Below, piece after piece: positions 39,761 through 48,157 of a DNA stretch of 64,000 bases (its first letter is position 1; each line of letters opens with the position of its first letter). This DNA comes from Streptomyces sp. JH14 (GTDB lineage: Bacteria > Actinomycetota > Actinomycetes > Streptomycetales > Streptomycetaceae), in NCBI RefSeq assembly GCF_029428675.1, contig NZ_JAJNEL010000001.1:4092001-4156000 (forward strand), given 5' to 3'. The position numbers and the translations under genes are program-made. The notes under the pieces were generated by a model. The model did no database searches. It saw only the letters and a list, made by a program, of their open reading frames with translations, and had not been told where the DNA came from.

Positions 39761-40639
39761 ATGACCGCGCCGCAGCCTGCCGACATCACCCCCGAGCAGT
39801 ACGTCCTCACCCTCTCGTGCCCGGACAAACAGGGCATCGTGCACGCCGTGTCGAGCTATCTCTTCATGACCGGCTGCAACATCGAGGACAGCCAGCAGTT
39901 CGGCGACCACGACACGGGTCTGTTCTTCATGCGCGTCCACTTCACGGCGGACACCCCGGTGAACGTGGAGAAGCTGCGGGCCAGCTTCGCCGCCATTGGC
40001 GACTCGTTCCGGATGGACTGGCAGATCCACCGGGCGTCGGAGCGGATGCGGGTCGTGCTGATGGTCAGCAAGTTCGGCCACTGTCTCAACGACCTGCTGT
40101 TCCGTTCCCGGATCGGGGCGCTGCCGGTCGAGATCGCGGCCGTCGTCTCCAACCACACGGACTTCGCCGAGCTCGTCGCCTCGTACGGCGTTCCGTTCCG
40201 GCACATCCCGGTGACCAGGGAGAACAAGGCGGACGCGGAGGCGCAGCTGCTGGAGCTGGTCCGCGAGGAGAACGTCGAACTGGTCGTCCTCGCCCGCTAC
40301 ATGCAGGTCCTCTCGGACGATCTGTGCAAGCAGCTGAGCGGCCGCATCATCAACATCCACCACTCCTTCCTGCCGAGCTTCAAGGGCGCCAAGCCGTACC
40401 ACCAGGCGCACGCCCGGGGCGTGAAGCTGATCGGTGCCACGGCGCACTATGTGACCGCCGACCTCGACGAGGGGCCGATCATCGAGCAGGAGGTCGAGCG
40501 GGTGGGCCACGGCGTGACGCCGGACCAGCTGGTCGCCATCGGGCGCGACGTGGAGTGCCAGGCACTGGCCCGCGCCGTGAAGTGGCACGCGGAACGGCGC
40601 ATCCTGCTCAACGGCCGCCGTACGGTGATCTTCGCCTGA
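39761..40639 (+). CDS. purU: Formyltetrahydrofolate deformylase PurU
   Basis: This 292-residue enzyme releases formate from 10-formyl-THF, balancing one-carbon units and feeding PurT-type purine synthesis. An N-terminal ACT domain (LSCPDKQGIVHAVSSYLF at residues about 16-33) binds regulators. The formyl-transferase-like C-terminal domain contains the active-site block RIINIHHSFLPSFKGAKPYHQA and the following GATAHYVTADLDEGPII. ATG 39761 (MTAPQPADI) is preferred to the frame start at 39743 because ACT domains begin soon after. Confidence 0.96.
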   Translation: MTAPQPADITPEQYVLTLSCPDKQGIVHAVSSYLFMTGCNIEDSQQFGDHDTGLFFMRVHFTADTPVNVEKLRASFAAIGDSFRMDWQIHRASERMRVVLMVSKFGHCLNDLLFRSRIGALPVEIAAVVSNHTDFAELVASYGVPFRHIPVTRENKADAEAQLLELVREENVELVVLARYMQVLSDDLCKQLSGRIINIHHSFLPSFKGAKPYHQAHARGVKLIGATAHYVTADLDEGPIIEQEVERVGHGVTPDQLVAIGRDVECQALARAVKWHAERRILLNGRRTVIFA

Positions 40640-40651
40640 GGGCGGTACGGC

Positions 40652-42028
40652 TCACAGGCGGCTGAGGGACGCCGCCGCGAACAGCACGTCGCGAATCGCC
40701 TCGCGGTCGCCCTCCTGGCCGGCGGCCGCCTCGACGGGTGACACATGCCCCGCGACGAGCTGGCAGAACTCGACGCCGTCCAGCGCCACCTGCGCGACCG
40801 TGTGGTCGGGCGAGCCGAGCGCGGCCGGGGAGTCCAGCGCGATGTACCAGTTGCCGCCGCCCGAGCCCTCGATCTCCAGATGGAGCGAGCGGCCCGGCGA
40901 TCCGGCCGTCACCAGGTGGCGTGCGGGCGCCGCGAGCCCGGCCCGGCGGCGCCCGGCGAGGGCGGCCGGGAGGAGCCGGGCCGCGAGGTCGATCATCCGG
41001 TGGAGATGGGCGGCGGACGGGGCCTCGTACGGATAGTCCACCGCGTCCGCGATGTCGCCGCCGTGCACCCAGCACTCGAAGGCCCGGTCCAGCAGGGAGT
41101 CCTGCAGCGGAAGGGCGAAGTCCCCGTACGAGACGGAGAGCTCGGCGACCCCGCGTCCTGCGAACGACACCGTGCGGATGAGGGCGTGGCTCTGCTCGCG
41201 CCAGGGCTGGCGGATGGCCCGGGTCGGCGGCCGCCGGGCGGCCGACCAGTACGCCTCGGTGCGCGCCGCCGGCGAGGCCGGGAGGGCGGCGACGGCCGCA
41301 CCGGGGTCGCCCGGGCCCCGCCTGCCGACCCTGGCGACAGCGCCGCCGAGCGGATCGTCCAGGCCGAGGGCCGTGCTGACCAGGCCGTCGACGGTCATGA
41401 GATGGCCGATCACGCCGGCGACCGTCGTCTTCCGGTTGACCGCCCGCTCGCGCTCGAACCACTTCAGCCGTACCGGCGCATGCCATTCCGAGTCACCGAA
41501 GTCGCGGAGCAGCGCATCGAGCCGGGCGGTCTCCGCGTCGTACGGAGCGGCCCAGTCCGGCACCGGGATCGTGGCGGGGCGACGGCTCAGACAGGCGTCG
41601 AGCACCCGGGAGCGGAGCATCGGGTCGAGGTCCAGACTGCCGTCGGTGTGCAGCAGGCCGACCGCGTCGCGCAGCCGCAGCGCCTCGTCGGCGCACGCGG
41701 CGCACTCGGTGAGGTGCGCCTCGACGGCTTCGGTCTCGTCCGCGGAACAGGCGGCCAGGGCCCACGCGCCGAGGAGGGACTTGAGGACGCGGTGGGGGAG
41801 CACCAGGGCAGGCCGGGGCGCCGGCAGCGACGGTTCCGGAGCCGCCGGCCCGGGCTCCCCGGCCTCCGGTTCCGGTGTCGTCCCCTGCGGCCGGTCCGTG
41901 CCCGGGGCGGGCGGCGGTACGGCGTCGAGGTCGAAGTCGTCCGCGGCGGCCCTCGGTCCCGGTATGCGCCGTACCTCGTCGTCGCGCTCGTTGCCGTCGC
42001 GTCCGTCCGCGCCGTCGCCCGCGCTCAC
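40652..42028 (-). CDS. Anti-sigma factor: zinc finger fused to MDMPI-like domain
   Basis: This 458-residue protein overlaps the sigma gene by 4 bp (GTGA). A disordered acidic N-terminus precedes a zf-HC2 anti-sigma zinc finger with H105-x3-C109-x2-C112 (HLTECAAC) and an extra C94. No membrane helix is visible, so it is a cytoplasmic anti-sigma factor. Residues about 185-450 form a mycothiol-dependent maleylpyruvate isomerase/DinB-like domain (TTVAGVIGHLMTVDGL). ZAS factors release sigma on thiol oxidation, so the second domain may sense mycothiol state (inference). Confidence 0.85.
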   Translation of the reverse strand: MSAGDGADGRDGNERDDEVRRIPGPRAAADDFDLDAVPPPAPGTDRPQGTTPEPEAGEPGPAAPEPSLPAPRPALVLPHRVLKSLLGAWALAACSADETEAVEAHLTECAACADEALRLRDAVGLLHTDGSLDLDPMLRSRVLDACLSRRPATIPVPDWAAPYDAETARLDALLRDFGDSEWHAPVRLKWFERERAVNRKTTVAGVIGHLMTVDGLVSTALGLDDPLGGAVARVGRRGPGDPGAAVAALPASPAARTEAYWSAARRPPTRAIRQPWREQSHALIRTVSFAGRGVAELSVSYGDFALPLQDSLLDRAFECWVHGGDIADAVDYPYEAPSAAHLHRMIDLAARLLPAALAGRRRAGLAAPARHLVTAGSPGRSLHLEIEGSGGGNWYIALDSPAALGSPDHTVAQVALDGVEFCQLVAGHVSPVEAAAGQEGDREAIRDVLFAAASLSRL

Positions 42029-42636
42029 AGGGCCCGTCCGTATCCGGGCGGCGAGAACCCTTCCAGCGGGCGGGTGTGCGCGGTGGACAGCAGCTGCAGC
42101 CCGAGCCGCAGGCGCCGGCGGGCCTCGTCCTCGGTCACCCCGAGGTCGGCCGCGGTCTGCCGGTAGTCCCTGCGCTGGATGTACGCGAGCTCCAGCGCGG
42201 CCCGCAGCGGTGCGGGCATGGAGGCGACGATGTAGTCGGCGCGGGCCGCGGCGGTGGCGCGCTGCACCCGCTCCTCCAGGTCCTGCCGGTCCGCGGTGCC
42301 GTCCGGCCCGTCGTCGGCCGCGTCGTCGTAGTCCCGCGAGAACGGGGACGTCTGCGCACCGCGCAGACGCTGCACGGACTGACGGTGGGTGAGCCGGGCC
42401 ACCCAGGACCGCATCGAACCCTGCTTGGGGTCGTACGCGTCGGGGTTCTCCCACACAAAGCCGAAGACCTCGCGGGTCACCAGGTCGGCGGCCGACTCGT
42501 CGTCCAGCATCCGGTGGGCCTGGCTGTGCACGAGCGAGGCGAAGCGGTCGTAGAGCTCGCCGAGGGCCGCCGCCTCGCCGCGTGCCAGCCGTTGCTGCAT
42601 CCTGCGGTCCCAGCGGGGTGGTGTGTCTTTCGCCAT
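42025..42636 (-). CDS. ECF-type RNA polymerase sigma factor
   Basis: This 203-residue ECF-like sigma factor has region 2 (residues about 28-93, LYDRFASLVHSQAHRML and FGFVWENPDAYDP with SMRSWVARLTHRQ) and region 4 (about 128-185, MPAPLRAALELAYIQRRDYRQTAADLGVTEDEARRRL, named as a landmark). ATG 42636 gives MAKDTPPRWD. It is co-transcribed with the overlapping anti-sigma gene. Divergent STAS and EF-hand genes suggest a stress-signalling cluster. Its promoters are unknown. Confidence 0.92.
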   Translation of the reverse strand: MAKDTPPRWDRRMQQRLARGEAAALGELYDRFASLVHSQAHRMLDDESAADLVTREVFGFVWENPDAYDPKQGSMRSWVARLTHRQSVQRLRGAQTSPFSRDYDDAADDGPDGTADRQDLEERVQRATAAARADYIVASMPAPLRAALELAYIQRRDYRQTAADLGVTEDEARRRLRLGLQLLSTAHTRPLEGFSPPGYGRAL

Positions 42637-42912
42637 AGGACCCCCAGCCCTGTGCCCTCGTCGCCTCGAATGTAGTCGGCCACGCCGACCATGAACGTCT
42701 CTTTGCGGCAAGTGCGCCCCTGAGCACGCCCTGGATGGTAGGGAATGCGGCGCTCCAGGGCGTTGAAATCGGACCTCAAGTGATCATTTCTGCCTGAAAT
42801 CGCCTGTGTCTTCCTCGGTAGGTCGGTGTTTCATGGATGCGCGGTGGGGCAGCCGCCAGAGGAACGAGTACTTCCGGATCGTCGGGATTCCTGGAACGAG
42901 AGGCCGGATCGC

Positions 42913-43287
42913 GTGACTCTGAAGGTGGCCGAGACCGAGCAGGGCGTCTGGACCGTGCTGCACATCTGCGGCGAACTGGACCTGGTGACGGCTCCCGTCG
43001 TCCGCCGGCACGTCCACGACGCGGTCGCCCTCGGGCGCCACGACGTGGTGCTCGACCTCTCCGAGGTGATGTTCTGCGACTCCAGCGGCGTCGGCGTACT
43101 GGTCGCCGCCCGCCGGCTCATGAGCTCCTGCGGGGGCCGGCTGCGGCTGATCCTGCCCGCCCGCGGCGCCGAGGAGGGCTCGCACGTCAACCGGGTGCTG
43201 GCCGCTCTCGGGGTACGCCGGCTGTTCGCGGTGTTCCCCGACCGGTTCGCGGCCGTCGACGAGAAAGCCCGGCCGCTCCCGGCCTGA
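42913..43287 (+). CDS. STAS-domain anti-sigma factor antagonist
   Basis: This 124-residue STAS protein (SpoIIAA/RsbV-like) has the phosphorylatable serine in EVMFCDSSGVGVLVAA. The rest is the standard beta-alpha-beta fold. It would be phosphorylated by an RsbW-type kinase and free a sigma factor by partner switching. The sigma encoded opposite has a zinc-finger anti-sigma instead, so its true partner is uncertain. GTG 42913 follows GAGAGG, 9 bases upstream. Upstream in-frame sequence has no good start. Confidence 0.9.
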   Translation: MTLKVAETEQGVWTVLHICGELDLVTAPVVRRHVHDAVALGRHDVVLDLSEVMFCDSSGVGVLVAARRLMSSCGGRLRLILPARGAEEGSHVNRVLAALGVRRLFAVFPDRFAAVDEKARPLPA

Positions 43288-43302
43288 AACGTGTCCGGAA
43301 CT

Positions 43303-43329
43303 CGGTGTGAGTACCAGGTTGTCACACCG
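43303..43329. promoter_or_regulatory. Inverted repeat upstream of the EF-hand gene
   Basis: CGGTGTGA (43303-43310) and TCACACCG (43322-43329) form an 8-bp palindrome with an 11-nt spacer, downstream of the STAS gene and 52 bp before the EF-hand start. Terminator or operator; cannot be told apart. Confidence 0.4.
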
Positions 43330-43380
43330 GTGGCGCGCGTAAGTGACACGTGACGCCGCTCGGCGTCGTACGCTCCCCGC

Positions 43381-43902
43381 ATGGACAGCGCAGAGTACGA
43401 GCGCAAGATCGCCTTCCGCTTCGCCGCCTTCGACCAGGACGGCAACGGATACATCGATCGCGCCGATTTCAACGCCGCCGCGGCCCGTCTGCTCGCCGAG
43501 TTCGGCACGACGGCCCGTTGCGACAAGGGCCAGGCGCTCTACACCGGGGCCGAGGCTTTCTGGCAGGGCATGGCGGGCATCGCCGACGTCGACGGGGACC
43601 AGCGCGTCACGCGCGAGGAGTTCGTGGGCGGGGCCGTGAAACGCCTGCGCGACAGCCCGGAGCGGTTCGCGGAGATCGCCCGCCCGTTCCTGCGCGCCGC
43701 GATCGCCGTGGCCGACAAGGACGACGACGGCGCGGCGTCGGTGCCGGCCGTGGAGCGGGCGCTGAAGGTGCTCGGTGCGAGCGCCGAGTCGGCGAGCCTG
43801 GCGGCCCGGAGCCTGGACACGGACCATGACGGCCGGATCGCCGAGGAGGACGCGGTCGCCGCGTTCGCCGTCTACTTCACGGTGATCGAACCCGACGCGT
43901 AG
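43381..43902 (+). CDS. EF-hand calcium-binding protein, calerythrin-like
   Basis: This 173-residue four-EF-hand protein has loops at 18-29 (DQDGNGYIDRAD), 69-80 (DVDGDQRVTREE), 112-123 (DKDDDGAASVPA, last position Ala, so probably weak or non-binding) and 146-157 (DTDHDGRIAEED). The layout matches calerythrin and Streptomyces CabB/CabC-type calcium buffers or sensors. The product is cytoplasmic, with no signal peptide. No enzymatic domain is present. Calcium effects on aerial growth are known in streptomycetes, so a sensor or buffer role is plausible. Confidence 0.93.
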   Translation: MDSAEYERKIAFRFAAFDQDGNGYIDRADFNAAAARLLAEFGTTARCDKGQALYTGAEAFWQGMAGIADVDGDQRVTREEFVGGAVKRLRDSPERFAEIARPFLRAAIAVADKDDDGAASVPAVERALKVLGASAESASLAARSLDTDHDGRIAEEDAVAAFAVYFTVIEPDA

Positions 43903-43919
43903 GCGCGCCACCGACCGGG

Positions 43920-43955
43920 CCGGGTGCGTGACCCTCTCGCCGGGGCCGCACCCGG
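43920..43955. terminator. Hairpin between convergent EF-hand and CoA ligase genes
   Basis: CCGGGTGCG (43920-43928) and CGCACCCGG (43947-43955) form a perfect 9-bp stem with an 18-nt loop. The rest of the 170-bp gap holds nothing recognisable. Confidence 0.6.
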
Positions 43956-44072
43956 TCCCACCTTCACCGGTCCGCGAGCGCCTCCGCGAGGCGGCTGACG
44001 GGGTCGCCGTCGACCCGCTGCACGGATCGCCCGGAGGGCCAGGTCGAGATCCCGTCGCCGGGCCGGCGGGCG

Positions 44073-45617
44073 TCAGGCGAACCGTTCCCGCAGCTTGTAC
44101 TTGAGCACCTTCCGGAGCGTCTCGTTGCGCGGCAGCGCGTCCACCACCTCCAACTGCTCCGGCACCTTGTGCACCGCGAGCCCCTCCGCGCGCAGATATC
44201 CCGCGAGCGCCGCCAGCGACAGCGCCCCCGCCCCGGCCGGCTGCTCGACGACCGCGCAGACCCGTTCCCCGCGCACCGCGTCCGGCAGACCGATCACCGC
44301 CGCGTCAGCCACGTCCGGGTGGCGGTGGAGGAGGTCCTCGATCTCCTTGGCGGAGATGTTCTCGCCCTTGCGGATGATGATGTCCTTGAGGCGGCCGGTG
44401 AGGACCAGGTGGCCGCTCTCCTGGAGACGGCCGACGTCGCCGGTGATGAGGAAGCCGTCCCCGTCGAACGCGTCCCGTGTCGCGGCCGCGTCCAGATAGC
44501 CCTGGCAGACGGCTTCCCCGCGCAGCCGTACCTCGCCGTCCGTGCCGTTCGGCAGCGGCTTGCCGTCCTCGTCGGTGATCCGTATCTCCATGCCCTCGGG
44601 CGGCCTGCCCTCCGTCTCGGCGAGCTGCTCCACCGTGTCGTCCGGCGCGCCCATCGTGATCATGGGGACCTCGGTCATGCCGTAGCCGTGGGTGAGCTGG
44701 ACGCCCATCTCCCGTACGACCGCGTGGTAGACCTCCGGCGGTTTCGGCGCCCCGCCGCCCGCCAGCAGCCGCAGGGTGGGGACCACCTTGACCGCGGGGT
44801 CCTTGCGCTGTTCGGTCAGGAACATCGAGTAGAACGCGGTCGAGCCGCCGGCGACCGTCACCCCGTGGCGCCGGTAGCCGTCCAGGGCGCCGGGCATGGC
44901 GAAGTGCTCGAAGAGAACCGCCGGGAAGCCGTAGAGCAGCAGCATCACGGTGTAGTCGGGCCCGGCGATATGGGCGAACGGAAACGCCATCGAGCCGATG
45001 TCGTCGGCCGACAGACGCAGCGCGTGGGCCAGGCATGAGCCGCCCGCGATCAGGCTGCGGTCGGTGTGCAGGACCCCCTTCGGGTCGGAGGTCGTTCCCG
45101 AGGTCCAGTAGATCCAGCGCACCGCCGTGCCGTCGGCGGGCGGCGGAGGGAGCACCGCGGGGTCGGCGTCCGGCAGCTGTTCGTACGCCTCGAGGACCAG
45201 CGGCGGACGGTCCGGTTCCGCCGCCAGCCGGTGTGCCATCGCGGTGTGGTCGAAGCCGCGCCAGGTGCCGGGTACGGCGAAGAAGCCCGCCTTCGACTCG
45301 CGCAGCGCGAACCCCACCTCGCGGTCCCGGTAGAACGGGATGACGGGCGTCTGCACGGCCCCGATCCGGGTGAGGGCGAAGGAGAGCAGGGCCGTCTCCA
45401 GGCGGGTCGGCAGCTGCCAGGCGACGACGGAGCCGGGGCGCACCCCCAGCTCGTACAGCCCCGCCGCGACCCGCTCGCAGCGGTCGCGCAGCTCGCCGAA
45501 GGTGAGGGTGCGCTCGTCCTGGATGAGGACGGGGCGGTCCGGGGTCAGCGCGGCGCGGCGCTCGATGAGCTCCCAGAAGGTGGCCGATGCGCCCAGGGCG
45601 TGTGCGGTCTCGTTCAC
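44073..45617 (-). CDS. AMP-binding acyl-CoA ligase (cyclohexanecarboxylate-CoA ligase-like FadD)
   Basis: This 514-residue ANL synthetase has P-loop YWTSGTTSDPKGVLHTDRS (landmark), A5 HGYGMTEVPMI, A8 TGDVGRLQESGHLVLTGRLKDIIIRKGENI and a C-terminal NETLRKVLKYKLRERF with the catalytic lysine region. The overall character resembles cyclohexanecarboxylate-CoA ligase/FadD rather than long-chain synthetase. It would activate the island's unknown substrate. GTG 45617. The CTGACG operator lies 21-39 bp upstream, in the right place for repression. Divergent from the amidohydrolase. Confidence 0.93.
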   Translation of the reverse strand: MNETAHALGASATFWELIERRAALTPDRPVLIQDERTLTFGELRDRCERVAAGLYELGVRPGSVVAWQLPTRLETALLSFALTRIGAVQTPVIPFYRDREVGFALRESKAGFFAVPGTWRGFDHTAMAHRLAAEPDRPPLVLEAYEQLPDADPAVLPPPPADGTAVRWIYWTSGTTSDPKGVLHTDRSLIAGGSCLAHALRLSADDIGSMAFPFAHIAGPDYTVMLLLYGFPAVLFEHFAMPGALDGYRRHGVTVAGGSTAFYSMFLTEQRKDPAVKVVPTLRLLAGGGAPKPPEVYHAVVREMGVQLTHGYGMTEVPMITMGAPDDTVEQLAETEGRPPEGMEIRITDEDGKPLPNGTDGEVRLRGEAVCQGYLDAAATRDAFDGDGFLITGDVGRLQESGHLVLTGRLKDIIIRKGENISAKEIEDLLHRHPDVADAAVIGLPDAVRGERVCAVVEQPAGAGALSLAALAGYLRAEGLAVHKVPEQLEVVDALPRNETLRKVLKYKLRERFA

Positions 45618-45637
45618 TGCGTTCCCCGCTCCCTCAT

Positions 45638-45656
45638 TGCTGACGGGTAGTCAGAT
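45638..45656. promoter_or_regulatory. CTGACG-N3-CGTCAG-type operator, site A
   Basis: TGCTGACGGGTAGTCAGAT, 21-39 bp upstream of the CoA ligase start. CTGAC/GTCAG arms are perfect. Member of the six-site family in this island. Confidence 0.75.
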
Positions 45657-45727
45657 CGTGCGCAGAGCGTAGAGCGCTGCGCCTTGTCGGTCCAGGGGTG
45701 CGGGGCTAGCCTGGGGGCCGGAACCAG

Positions 45728-45746
45728 ATCTGACGGGTCATCAGAT
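45728..45746. promoter_or_regulatory. CTGACG-N3-CGTCAG-type operator, site B
   Basis: ATCTGACGGGTCATCAGAT, with perfect ATCTGA/TCAGAT arms, 51-69 bp upstream of the amidohydrolase start. Confidence 0.78.
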
Positions 45747-45796
45747 ATGTAGCGGGCGGGGCTCGGATACGTGCCGTGCACGCCGAAGGGGACACC

Positions 45797-46996
45797 ATGA
45801 CGGAACTGCCTCGGATCGTCAGCGTCGACGACCATGTGATCGAGCCGCCGCACCTCTTCTCGGCCTGGCTGCCCGCCAAGTACCGCGACCGCGGCCCGCA
45901 GCCGCTCACCGCGGGCATCGGCGAACTGGCGTACACCGGCGGCAAGTACGTCATCACGATGGATCCGGACGGGCCGCCGACCGACTGGTGGATCTACGAG
46001 GACCTGAAGTTCCCGTACAAGCGGAACATCGCCGCCGTCGGCTTCGACCGCGACGACATGACCCTGGAGGGGATCACCCGCGCCGAGATGCGCCGGGGCT
46101 GCTGGGATCCGGGCGAACGGCTCAAGGACATGGACCTCAACCATGTCGAGGCGTCGCTCTGCTTCCCGACCTTTCCCCGCTTCTGCGGGCAGACCTTCGC
46201 CGAGGCGCACGACAAGGAGGTCGCGCTCGCCTGCGTACGCGCCTACAACGACTGGATGGTCGAGGAGTGGTGCGGCGACAGCGGCGGCCGGCTGATTCCC
46301 CTGTGTCTCATTCCGCTGTGGGACGTCGGTCTCGCGGTCGCCGAGATCCGGCGCAACGCCGCACGCGGGGTGAAGGCGGTGACCTTCTCCGAGATCCCCA
46401 CCCATCTCGGTCTGCCGTCCATCCACACCGGCTACTGGGACCCGTTCTTCGCGGTCTGCGAGGAGACCGGCACGGTCGTCAACATGCACATCGGGTCGAG
46501 TTCGCAGATGCCGGCCGCGTCGCCGGACGCCCCGCCCGCCGTACAGGCCTCGCTCTCCTTCAACAACGCGATGGCCTCGATGATGGACTTCCTGTTCAGC
46601 GGGGTGCTGGTGCGGTTCCCGCAACTGAAACTCGCCTACAGCGAGGGCCAGATGGGGTGGATTCCGTACGCCCTGGAGCGCGCCGACGACGTGTGGGAGG
46701 AGCACCGCGCGTGGGGCGGGGTGCGCGATCTCATCCCCGAGCCGCCGTCGGCGTACTACTACCGGCAGATGTTCTGCTGCTTCTTCCGCGACAAGCACGG
46801 GGTCGCGTCGCTCGATGTGGTCGGGCGGGACAACGCCACGTTCGAGACCGACTACCCGCACGTCGACTCGACCTTCCCGCACACCAAGGAGGTCGCCCTC
46901 GACCACGTCAAGGGACTGGACGACGAGACGGTCTACAAACTGATGCGCGGAAACGCGATCCGGATGCTGGACCTCGACCTGGACAGGGACAGGTAG
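45797..46996 (+). CDS. Amidohydrolase family protein
   Basis: This 399-residue metal-dependent amidohydrolase (ACMSD/amidohydrolase-2 type) has the start motif VDDHVIEPPHLF, where one His replaces the usual HxH pair. Later His/Asp residues lie in FETDYPHVDSTFPHTK and VNMHIGSSSQMP. Such enzymes hydrolyse or decarboxylate ring or side-chain acids. In actinobacterial catabolic clusters they act on acyl-CoA ring products (inference). ATG 45797 (MTELPRIVS) is preceded by GAAGGGGAC. The stop overlaps the next GTG by one base, so it is operonic. Confidence 0.9.
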   Translation: MTELPRIVSVDDHVIEPPHLFSAWLPAKYRDRGPQPLTAGIGELAYTGGKYVITMDPDGPPTDWWIYEDLKFPYKRNIAAVGFDRDDMTLEGITRAEMRRGCWDPGERLKDMDLNHVEASLCFPTFPRFCGQTFAEAHDKEVALACVRAYNDWMVEEWCGDSGGRLIPLCLIPLWDVGLAVAEIRRNAARGVKAVTFSEIPTHLGLPSIHTGYWDPFFAVCEETGTVVNMHIGSSSQMPAASPDAPPAVQASLSFNNAMASMMDFLFSGVLVRFPQLKLAYSEGQMGWIPYALERADDVWEEHRAWGGVRDLIPEPPSAYYYRQMFCCFFRDKHGVASLDVVGRDNATFETDYPHVDSTFPHTKEVALDHVKGLDDETVYKLMRGNAIRMLDLDLDRDR

Positions 46997-48150
46997 TGGA
47001 CCTGTCGTGCACGCCGGAGGAAGAGGAGTTCCGGGCGCGGCTGCGGCAGTGGCTCGCCGCGGTGCTGCCCGGGCTGCCCGCCAGGCCCCGCCCGGACGAC
47101 TGGCCGGGACGGCGGGCGTACGACACCGCCTGGCAGCGGATGCTGTACGACGCCGGGTACGCGGGCCTGCACTGGCCCGTCGACGCCGGCGGGCGGGGCG
47201 CGACCCCCACGCAGCATCTGATCTTCCTGGAGGAGACGGAGAAGGCCGGGGCGCCGTACGTCGGGGCGAACTTCGTCGGGCTGCTGCACGCCGGGCCGAC
47301 GATCGCCGCCGAGGGCACGGCCGGCCAGCGGGCCCGCTGGCTGCCGCCGGTCCTGCGCGGCGACGAGATCTGGTGCCAGGGGTTCAGCGAACCGGAAGCG
47401 GGCTCCGACCTGGCCGCGCTGCGGACCCGGGCGGTCCGCGACGGCGACCACTACGTGGTCAGCGGCCAGAAGGTCTGGACCTCGCACGCGGAGGTCGCCG
47501 ACTGGTGCGAGCTGCTGGTGCGTACGGATCCGGCGGCGCCCCGGCACCGGGGGATCAGCTGGCTCGCGATGCGGATGGGCGCCCCCGGCGTCACCGTCCG
47601 CCCCCTGCGCACGCTCGCCGGGTCCACCGAATTCGCCGAGATGTTCCTCGACGAGGTGCGGGTGCCGGTCTCCCACCGGGTCGGCGCGGAGAACGACGGC
47701 TGGCGGGTCACCATGGTCACCCTGTCCTTCGAGCGCGGTACGGCGTTCGTCGGCGAGGTCGTCGCCTGCCGCCGCACCCTGGCCGCCCTGGCCGCCGAGG
47801 CCCGGGCGAACGGCCGCTGGGACGACCCGGTGCTGCGCAGGACGCTCGGCAGGCTGAACGCCGAGTTCCGGGCGCTGTGGCGGCTCACGCAGTGGAACGT
47901 CGGCGAGGCGCAGCGCAGCGGCGGCGTGCCCGGCACCGGCGGCTCGGTCTTCAAGCTGCGCTACTCGCAGGCTCGCCAGGAGCTGTACGACACGGCGGCC
48001 GAGGTGCTCGGCGCCGACGGAGCCGATCTGGACCGGGAGTGGGTCCTGGACCGGTTGACATCGCTCTCGTACACGATTGCCGCGGGCACCTCGCAGATCC
48101 AGCAGAACATCGTCGCCGAGCGGATCCTCGGCCTGCCGAAGGGGCGCTGA
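46996..48150 (+). CDS. Acyl-CoA dehydrogenase, large subunit of a likely heteromer
   Basis: This 384-residue acyl-CoA dehydrogenase has the FAD/substrate loop WCQGFSEPEAGSDLAALRTRAV, TSHAEVADWC, and the C-terminal ending SYTIAAGTSQIQQNIVAERILGLPKG, typical of actinobacterial FadE alpha subunits. The GTG at 46996 shares one base with the previous stop. It is followed eight bases later by a shorter paralogue, the arrangement of heterotetrameric steroid/branched acyl-CoA dehydrogenases. The substrate is unknown. Confidence 0.93.
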   Translation: MDLSCTPEEEEFRARLRQWLAAVLPGLPARPRPDDWPGRRAYDTAWQRMLYDAGYAGLHWPVDAGGRGATPTQHLIFLEETEKAGAPYVGANFVGLLHAGPTIAAEGTAGQRARWLPPVLRGDEIWCQGFSEPEAGSDLAALRTRAVRDGDHYVVSGQKVWTSHAEVADWCELLVRTDPAAPRHRGISWLAMRMGAPGVTVRPLRTLAGSTEFAEMFLDEVRVPVSHRVGAENDGWRVTMVTLSFERGTAFVGEVVACRRTLAALAAEARANGRWDDPVLRRTLGRLNAEFRALWRLTQWNVGEAQRSGGVPGTGGSVFKLRYSQARQELYDTAAEVLGADGADLDREWVLDRLTSLSYTIAAGTSQIQQNIVAERILGLPKGR

Positions 48151-48157
48151 GCGGACT

